NCBI GenBank assembly: GCA_026874595.1
Contig: CM049308.1
Coordinates: 20,375,867-20,439,866, forward strand
Direction of reading: 5' to 3'
DNA: 64,000 nt
Origin: Sipunculus nudus
Lineage: Eukaryota; Annelida; Sipuncula; Golfingiida; Sipunculidae
Positions 34,763 to 45,700 of this stretch are shown here, piece after piece (position 1 is the first letter of the stretch; the number at the start of each line of letters is the position of its first letter). Both the position numbers and the translations under genes were made by a program. The notes beneath the pieces are model-generated. The model was not told the DNA's origin. It made no database searches and worked only from the letters and a program-made list of their open reading frames with translations.

Positions 34763-37700
34763 CTGCAACGAGACCAGATATGGCACGCGTCAGTATAGGG
34801 TATGTGACTTCAGGGAGTGATTAAATGCAATATCTTTATTTAATAGAATGTATATATTTAAGTGACATGCGTTGTACATTAGACTGATGCGCAAAGCGCC
34901 TTCACAGAACCAGCCAGCGTAACTTTTTCTTGATTAAACATATACAAAATAGTAAACCTATTGCGAAAATCATCTAAACAGTTTCATTGCGGTTAGAGGC
35001 AGTCCGGGTTCAATTTGCGACTAATATAAATTGCTCTCTTTAAATATTATGACAAAAAGTATTGTTCACGATTAGCACCGACCGTTCAACCTGCAAAATT
35101 ACTGACGAGACAATAAGTCTCCGTGAAACATATTTTCAGCGTATGTTCTTGTGTATACATATCATATATTATACTGCTCGTATAAAGTTTAAGATTCAGG
35201 TGAGATATAGGTTAACGGCTTTTAACACAATGGATAAATCGGGAATATTTGGTGCTCGTTTCGAGAAAATAGGTATGAGACTTAAGATATGAAAGAAGAA
35301 TAGAAGAATTTAAAATAGAATAAATAAAATAAATTAAAGCAAGTTATTCTCACATAAACCTCAGGCGTTAATTTACGACAGGCGTATATTTGACTAAGAC
35401 AATAATTTGGTCAGGGTGCTTAACAAAGCAGGCGACTATTTAGGGCCCGGCGTTTGATCAAGGAAATATGGTACATGCATTACCTGCTAAGCGGCCTTGA
35501 AGGCAGACCTAAGGGGTCAATAAAAGCTCTCTCTACTAACATCATTTGGTCGTTGATCATGCGTATCGCAAATGGACTGAAAGATGAAAAGGTTCATTTA
35601 ACATTCTATTATATAATATGCAAATTTAAACGATACTTTTTTTTCATAAAAATAGAGCGGAAAATTTATACTTAAAATAAATATAATTAACTTAAAATTT
35701 GTACGGAAAATAAATTAAACAAGTGAAAAATTTAAAAAATGACGGTTACACTCCTTCAGTATCTGAAGACATATAAGATAAAGTTTGCCCTATAATAGAT
35801 GACTAGCTTGTATATTATGTCGCATAAAATAAATAGGTAGGGCCAAAAAAAAAGCTTAGGTTCTCAGGTACCGCGCGCGTCAATTTTAACCCCCGAGATA
35901 AAAAAAAAATATTTTATTTTGATTTTTAATAGACACCAATTTTGAGCTCCAGCTGCTCGGACATTTTTTTTTGCAAGAAGATAAAATAATACAATTCTGA
36001 TACGAATTTCTTTGTCATGCTGTGCTTTTTACCTGTTATTATCATTTTCCCTGATCATATGACATTTTTATCGAAACATACAAAAATAGGTAAAAATAAA
36101 ATATCGCCCGCCCGTACTGATTTATGAAAAAAGGGCCTGAGAACAATACCTTTTCTGGGTGGTCCTAAAGCGATTTTTGTGCATCTATACTCTGTCCATT
36201 ATTTAAATATGAACGTGAACAAAATGTGCTCTGAAAAAAATACTAATTTACCTGGATTAGTTTACCAATACGTATTGAATGATTTTACTTGTACTTTTAG
36301 AAACGTTCTAATAGGAATATATACTATTACTAACAGCCAAATTCAATTAGAAAATAGATAATTAGCATACTTTTGTAGATTTAGTTGATTCATGCGGCCC
36401 TCGAAGCCCTTGACGGCCATTGCAAACTTATCCGCAGCATCTTGCATATGAGCTACAGAGACAAATAATAATACACTGTTAAAAAGACAATCTAATCTGT
36501 AGCTATTGTTTAATAGCCAACATGCATGGCTTTCAGGGACGCAGGGGTAATCATCCAAATCAACACCACATTTCGTTATATACCCCTTATTTTTTCTAAA
36601 ATTATACATCTCCTGTATATTACAAAATATTAAGATTGTTTATAATTTGACTTGGCTTTGAAAAACACCTCTAAAATTCACTTTTACCAGTATATATTAA
36701 ATGAGTACATGTTAATTGATCACTGAAAATTTTAATTTCACTGTCATAAGATTTCGTATAAAAAAAACGAACTTTATGAATTTATAAATCGTTCATTCCA
36801 TTTACCCAATTCTATACAAATATTAACGTCTGTGAGGATCTATAAGTCATTCTTCCAGGTGGAATGAATTAAATAAATGAGCACGGGTACGAGGAAGAGA
36901 CTAATAAATTATAAATGTACATACTGAGCCCCTCTGACAATTTATTTCTTCTCAGCAAGTCTCCATATTGAGTTTCCACCACATCTACAAACTCCTTTAA
37001 GGCATCTGCATATTCATTAAGGTCAAAGGGCAGGATGAGTGAATCAGCCAACCATCTGCCGAGTTCACCCCATGACTGAGCAACTGCTAAATGGAACTGG
37101 AAAAAAAAAACATTTCATTTTTGGAATTCTCATATATCCAACCAAAAGAATTATCCTTTTGATTTTATATTCAAATAAAATTATGTAAAATTAGAAAATG
37201 TTCCGTTTGACGTTTAAAAAAAACTACACCTTTGCACTTAAAGACTGAAATATGATAAAATCATAAAAGAAATGTTACCGAGAATGTTTCTACTGAATGG
37301 GTTAAGTACACGTAAACTAATTAACATTTTCTCATTTCAAATAATATATTATTGTCTGGCCTGTAATTGTGTTTCTTTATACTGCAATTTTTTTTCCTTT
37401 CTTTATGCATTATGTTTTTAAAAAACACCGAAACTCTTTACGATTTCCAGATAATCATTTAAATCATTACATTTGTCACTTAAATGCATTACAGAACGTT
37501 GCGTGTACTTGCTGTTCTTTTATCACTCTTAATCACTCTTCATCTTTCTTATTCACTCTGATCACTCTAAATCTAGGCAATAAAGTGAATGATTTCTCAC
37601 CTTAAAATCTGGATCATAATATTTCTGCATTAAGTGGAATGTTTCATAGGCTGAATGATACAAAGGATAAGAAGACAAACCAAGAGACTGAAATAAAAAA

Positions 37701-38494
37701 AAGAGATCATTTATAAAAAAATGATTTTTTTTATATTTTAAAGTGTTTAAAATGTGTAAGGTCATTAACGTATAACACCGTTAATATAACTACATAGTTT
37801 ATACAGTAAAACCTATCAGTCTGCCAAGCGATAATCAATAAACAGCCCAGGTTAATGATTTCTAGAATGTTACTGTAAAATCATTAATCAATCAATTAAC
37901 TTTACTCCCCTGTACATTGATGATATTATTCTATACATCAGCATATTATAGGATAAACTGACCCTTTTACATAACTGTATGGGCCTTGTTTGCTTTAAAA
38001 ATGTGAGGGGGAAACCCCACCGCGATACGCGCAGAAAACGCCGCTACGCCCACCCCAACCCGGGGAAATCAATGATGCACATAACAATGATGACAATAGC
38101 CCAAAACAAAAATATCAAAACTATCTTTATTATATTTTCCACCACAAAATATGATATTTATTGTTAGGAAAGTAACCTTTGACCAAATTGCACACAATTT
38201 GAAGGCAACTAAAGCAAGGCAAATCTGAAATTTTCCTATTATGAAATGTGTAACTGAAAGAATACTGTGGTAAATATGAAGAAAGTAGAAAGTGGAAGGC
38301 AGAATTATAACTTAATACAAGTACACATTCTGTATTTTATGTAAAATACGGATTTTCCACTTACAGTATCTAAGTTATATCTGAAGTCGACACTGGTAAT
38401 GCCGAGAAGATTAATAAACGGTTCATAATCACTTCCACTCCCAAGGATGTTCACCCTACAGAAAATCGTGAAATTGTAGCAGTAGAGAGCATTG

Positions 38495-38569
<75 letters not shown>

Positions 38570-39740
38570 TATATAAGCAATGTGTGTTAGTCATGACCAA
38601 AGCATAAACAGCAACGATTAGAACAAACTGGACTGCCCGCTAGACGTGCCCACTTTATCGCATCATCATATAAGAATCAAAATATAAGTAATGCGTGAAC
38701 AAAATTTCTTCACCGATAAGTCAATTATCTTTTGATAAATCTGCACACCTGTCATTGGATTCTGATTTATAATCTTTTCTATATTTACATTTTTCGCGAA
38801 TCGCTGATATGGTAACTACATCATGAAATTTCAGAGGGGCTTGTATATATTAATGTGATAAGAAATTCCTCTATTTTTATTCCATGAATATTTTAAGAAA
38901 TAACCGATACGTTAATAAAACAAACAAATTACCTTGGTAGTCCTATTTTATTACCGTCATTGTCTGTTAATGGCACCCTCTCTGCCCAAGTGTCAAATAC
39001 AGTGGCTCTGCCCCTGGAAATTTCTTCTGCATCTGGGTTTTCTATCTAAAACATTCCACATGCACACATCAGTTTTTTTGGTAATCACTATATGTTTAAA
39101 GCAAACGTGATTTTGTAAGGTTTACACAACACTCCTATAGATGCAACGGTTATACCCAGCTGTCGATCCAGATTCACTTCGTTTTAACCATTGCTTGGTA
39201 TAACAAACTTCTCCGGGTCTCACCACTAGGGCTCGCACAGGGCAAACAAGACCAATGAGGGCGCCGTATTGCATCGTGTATCCAACTCCGAGTTTTAAAT
39301 TCTCATTAACCCGCTCTCGTTGGTCTGATACTTAGCTCTGTGCCAGCCCTGGTGTCTATACCTCGAAAACATGCTAATCAAAGCAGCGGTTATAACGAAG
39401 GAGACCTGGGACGACTGCAGAGTATAACCGCTCCGCGAGGAGTGTAGGTCTACATGGAACTAAATAAATATTATCATCTGTTATCGGCACGGCATATACA
39501 TATAGCATTTTATGTTATTACAATATATTGAACTATCTCCCTTCATAGTTAAACTTGTACATGTTATTGTTTATTATTCAGAAGAAAAAGTCTACGCTAC
39601 CTTGCCGGTCACTGTATATAAAGCTTTCTTCAGCATTGGGAGACCTCTGCCCCGAAAACTAAAGTTGCCTGGCAGTGAAATGACATAAGACAATAATGAA
39701 AGTATTATAGGAAATAAACATTTTAAACAATAACGGATAA

Positions 39741-39792
<52 letters not shown>

Positions 39793-42700
39793 ATACCTAA
39801 TGATGGTTAGTGTCATATTATGTGGAAATTATTATATTTCATTCCTAAAAGGTTCAACTGGAGGACTTTTAACACAAAGACCCGTGAACCCTAACGTAAA
39901 CTTAACTGCTGAAGGCAATTTTTTTGTTTTATTATTTCGTAATTAATTTACAGACGTAAATCTCATCCCTAAATTCTCAACAAACATACTTTATACAGTG
40001 GCTACAGAATTTGGCATTTTTTTATTTATCGTAAAGCCGTTATATAACTGAGGTATAAACTATTACCTTGAACAGCTATATCCACGTTCAAATAAGCCAC
40101 TGTGCGAGCACCTAGAATCTTCCCAAATTGCTGAAAGGCCACAGATATATTTATATGGATATATCCGATCTTTGGAGCATTTTCAGATCATTATATATTT
40201 AATAAATGGACGTGTATTAAAATTCTTTAATTTGAGAATTTAAGTACATATACAAGTAAAGTTTATCATGTGTTCTATAATTAATAGTAGATTATAAACA
40301 TTAGATTATCTCGATATTTTTTTCAACGTACAGTCTGTTCTTCAGGTGCGATGGAGCCTAGCTGCGTTCCAAGTAGCAGAACTGGCAAAAAAAATATTCA
40401 AAATCAATCCTTAAGTTGTTTAAATTCATATTAGAACCATAAAGTATACATTATTTTAAATCTAGTACAGAATTCATTCTTAGGGTATACATACATTTGT
40501 TATTTTCATTCATTTTCATATGATATTTTTAACATTTATTTTTAGAAAAATTTAATCAGTACGCTATTTTAACCACCCAGTAACAGCAAGCCACATTTTA
40601 GCAGGCTAATATTAAAAACAAAATCCGCTCTTCAGATACTGTCATATAGTTAAATATTAGTCCCCTTAAAAGTGGCTCAGTATTACTGGGTGCTTAAATA
40701 GTGTACCATTTTGAAGTTTTATTTTGTTTTGAATATTACAAAATCATGTTAAATTTAATGAAAAGTAAAAAGATATGTATAGCTGTATTCCATCAGAAAG
40801 AACACTGTACCAGGTTTAAAGTAGTGTATACTCTATGGGGTCTATAATGATTTTAAAACAGTTGATTTAAAATATAGGGTTTTTTGTCAGTTCTGCTACA
40901 TTAACAACATTAAGAAACAGCTCGTATACTTTTTTATAAATCAGAATTTTATATTCACACCTCCACCCACTCCTTGGAGCCAATAAGTCCGTATTCTTCC
41001 GCGCCCCAGCTACAGAATACCATGGTCCGTCTTGGTCTCCACCCTGTGGTACAGAAAATATAGGTAAGATTAAAGTGGTCATAACCAATAACTCTCGAAG
41101 TTCCCACCAGATGTCTCTCGCGACCGTTTACGTGAACATCGAAGATTCTGCTATGCAATGCATAAATTACTTACTGTAAAAAAAAATGGGAATTTTCGAA
41201 TTTATATCGTTATGCAGCGGTCAAGCCGAATATTATATATATCTTTCTTCAAAGGTATCCTTCCCTTTAAAATAAATTTGTACCTGCCAAAATATTGCCC
41301 TGAAACCGTGTTCTTAATCCTGTAAACGAGTGGTAAAAACAGTGGACCGGGCGCGATCACAGGTGTCAATATAAACAGAGCGCATGGGACTCCGTGCACC
41401 GCCTGGGCCAAAACAGCTGTGACTGACAAGGCACAACAAAAATGTGATACATGTTCCCGCTGGCTGAAACATCGCGTATTGCGGCTCACGTGTACAATAG
41501 GACCCCTGGTCAAGCGGACTTTTTACGGTAAACAGACACAAGTGGACTGGGTTTACCAACACGCAGAGCTATAACAGCCGTATGCGAGGTACTGACATTG
41601 TGTGCTGGGATGGTTTTGCTGGGGAAACTTTTGTATAAAGCAAAACTGAATTAATAGTGTGAAAGAATAGGCATTATAGTGCTCCTGAGTATGTCCCTTT
41701 CATCATTTACTCATGTACAGGCTTAAGCATGTGTCGGATACTCAACACAGAAACGGATTCATGGGCGAGAATATAGGGCCACGTATGTTTGTAGAATGAG
41801 ACGGCGTACCTATGATGAAATATACAGATGGAGATCCTGTATATTTCTTAATCAATTGTCCGAACATTATGTATTCCGTGAAAACCGGAAATTGTAGGTA
41901 ATTATTAAACTTTAAGTATGGCTCTATCACTTTTCTTAGATTGATTCATATTACACGTTTCGGTACAATGCCCATATAACAACTGGTAACATTTTATATT
42001 GCGTAAGGCAAATGAACTTCAGTTTATAAAGCGTTGAATATCGAAGCTGAAGGTTCAAACCCATCGATGCTTCAATGACATAATGGTGAAATCTCGTAAA
42101 AGAACTAGAGATTCGCTCTATTGTCTTAGTAAAAGGTTTGGTTGTAATAAGAAGGATATATTATCATGAGCCTTCTGAATTTCAGGTTTTATATGACGCA
42201 AGTTTATTCATAAACTCGCGCATATAAAACCTGAAATTCCGAAGGGCTTAGTAATAACATTCCATTCTTATCATATGGAAACCCTCATCATCATTCAAGA
42301 GACAGTGATAATAACTGGCCATGGACCTATCCTTAAAAATGTTCAACTTTCAAAGGCTATAAATTAAAGTCGGCAGGCAAAGTCACTCAAAGTCACCGGC
42401 AAACTCTTTCATTTACCTTCCTGTAATAATTTCCCAAATGCTCTGGTAACTTCCATCATGGCGGCAGTACCACTGACAGGGTCCATCGCTCCAAACACCC
42501 AGCTATCTCGATGGTTGCCAAGGATAACGTATCTATCTGGATGTAACAAACACAAGTAAAATAGCAGGAACAATACTCTATAAAATCGTTAATCATTGGC
42601 TGTAGGCCTAATTCAATAGCCCTTACTGTGAGCATGCGCGTTTAGCGTGATTGTTGGATCACCTTCTGTGCTCGGGTCAGCTGGTTTTAACCTCAGCCAA

Positions 42701-45700
42701 AGAGGTTTGCTTTAATTTCTCTTTGTTTAAATGTATGCAATATGACGCAAACACTTAGGGGCGGTTGCATGATTTGAAAAATGGGGGGGGGGGGGGGGGG
42801 GTAGGGAAGGGGGTATTCCCGACATAATGTAGAAAAATTTGGAAATTTAGGCTTCTACAGCGAAATCCAAAGCAGTTAAAAATTAATCATGATGCGGAAG
42901 CCCGCTGTGTTTTTCGGTATTAAGCCCTTATTTCTCTATTTCCTCTTATTGTTTGGTCAAACGGGGGAGGCTATCCCCCTAGATCCGACCCTGAAACTTC
43001 TTAACTGATATTCACGAAACATTGGCATGGGAAGACTCCGTTAAATTTTTGCGGGAACTTGAAAAAGGGGTGGATTCAGTAAGATTCCAATAAAACCATT
43101 ACAAATCAGAATCATCTGACAGGGCCTTGTTAGTATAAAAGGCTTATCCGTGCAGACAAGACTGTCTATCACTTTCAGAATTTGATTGACACCTTAACTT
43201 TTTGTTGTCTAGGTGTCCGACCATGACACTGATTATTCGCTAGTTTTGCGAGAATTATCTTTTTCTTGAGACAACAGATGTAGCATCTCTGGACCCACAT
43301 GTACATGGTAAAGCTAGCTTACACCAGATGCAATAATTTAAATTATCGCATATTGAATGACGAAAAGGTTGACGAAAAGGTGATGGTTCAAGATCAGAAC
43401 AGTCATCCTTGAAACACGTTTTAAATTTCGAGTCTACTGTCATGAACCTAATACAAACCGTAACAGTTTGCTTTGTCCGTGCCGCCGTGACCTTTAAATA
43501 ATCGAACGGAAGTTCTCAATTGAATGATTGAAACTGATTTCAACGTTAACGTTTACAAAATAATGAAACATATGAAAGGTCATATTATCATTTTAATTAC
43601 AGGTATTATTATAATTGCTTCGTACCTGGTTCAACGTTCCCTTTTATAAATCCCACTACGTTATAAATGGTCGCATTGACGCGCTTCGTATGGATATGCA
43701 TCTGGATCTTCCTGAAGAGAAACAATGAATAATTTTACCTTCTTTTTAACATTAAATACTTCTTTCTATATTTACATGTTATACACATCTTCAAGATCTA
43801 CACATTTTTGAACTATCACATGTATAACACAGAGTTTTAATAATTTATTTTTACATGTACGAGAACATATATATGTAATTTTACTTTTCCTAAACCTGGC
43901 TTCTGGTGTTAAAGGGGCAAACATTTTAATGTTATTCAGGCACCAAAATAATATACATTTCCTGTTGATCATTATACCTGACGTATTCAGAAGGAAGCTT
44001 AAAAGATATTAAAGATGGCATTCCATATGTGCGTATGCAGTACGTATGCGTATATCAGTATATGCATATGCAGCACGTTTCGATCGCTCAGGGTAGCGAC
44101 TGAAAACACCTACGCATTGTAACGGACGAGAAAATTCCACACTTTGAAGTCAGTGATTGGGTATTCCTCTGTCAGATGACTTCTCTGCTTATGTAACCAT
44201 ATAGTGTAGGCCCGATTTTGTTGCATACGTACCGCATACACATACGTATTAATGGAATCACAGGCGTCCGTTTTCTAGCTGCATAACGCATAGGTACTGC
44301 AAACGCATATATGGAATGTTAGCTTAACAGTTTTCTGTGTTGACAGGATTCTGCTATTAAACAATTGTCAGACAGGATTATATTTAGGAAAGTCCCTTAC
44401 CATTCAGGATCCATGAAACCGGGACCGAGTCTGTATGTAATGGGCAACTTGCCTTGCCAATCTGATGGGGCTGCGTCACCGCGCATATTTCTGCAAGAAA
44501 AATGTGTGAAAACTTTAATAAAATTGAATTTCGTCCGGTCATAGCGTTAAGAATTCATTATATAATCTTAATTGTATCAAGTAACTTTTGTCAATTTAGC
44601 TTTAGGAAAAAAGTGTACTGGGAGGTGCGGGTTCGAATCCGACAGTAGTAGATTTCAGCCCGTGAAAATAAATTTAAATATTGTCAGAAAAGTAAGCTTT
44701 CTGCTATCCAGGACATGGGCGGTTACTTTATTAGAGGGATGGAGATGACATGCTTTCTTTCCAGAAGTGATCAGTACGTTTTTTAACCGTTAACTGTCTG
44801 TGTGAAACATTTCAAATACATATACCAACTGTGTACAAGGTTTAAAAAAAATAAGGTATTATGTTTCCAGTATATATTAATTCTAAACCAGGCAGAATTA
44901 TTTTAGATATAAAATATTCCAAAGTAAACTCAGAAATGGTACCAAAGTCTATTATTCTAATTATTAATGTATTTAATATACTTTATATATAAATATTATT
45001 CTCTCAATACCGGGGGGGGGGGGTGATTATATTGACCATCCCCCTTGCTAAAATGTGGGGGATATTAACCCCCCCCCCCCCCCCTATTGAAGCCCCTTGG
45101 GCCAGCGTAAAGACAAACTGACACACTCCGAATAGGAGCTAATACAAAAGAACCTGTAGACAAAATTAAGAATGTACCGCATGTAACAATGAAGCTCCTA
45201 ACACTACTAGAAAACTTACTGGAGGAATTTGAGGGCGTCTCCGTAGGATATCGGGTGTACAGGTATCTTTGGTAAACCCGCCTCCTCTTCTGGTATTCTG
45301 TAGGCACTGTCTAAGAAACATCAGTTCGTCAGTTTCAAAAACTAAACTACTATACCTATTTATACGTTGTAATGTTAAAGCCAGCAATGCAGTATTAGCT
45401 TCCCAGTCTAGTACAAGTCTTTTAACAACAAGTAGCTCACCAATGGCGGGGTACCCCGGGGTCAGGGGGTCACCATCGAGTTGTAAAGATCCTCTCTGTA
45501 CCCCCGTCTCAGGTAGGTACCAGTAATCAGGGTACGTCAGATTTGTGCCTTCAATGGCGTAGTCAGCAGGATCCGAGTAAATGATGAGCCCAGATGCCCC
45601 AAACGCCTCAGCATTCTTAGCCTTTAAAAAAAACGAAAAAAGTATGATAAAATAGGACAAAAAGTATGACACAAAATATATAAAATATGACAAATAGGAT

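Noticed and set aside
40322-40387. NAALADase exon between W8 and W9
   Set aside because: A - strand acceptor-like TTTGCCAG leads into a frame with an early TAG. The phase-correct exon is 40067-40130.
44628-44650. tRNA or SINE from GGGTTCGAATCC
   Set aside because: Only a B-box-like motif is present, with no A box or arms around it.
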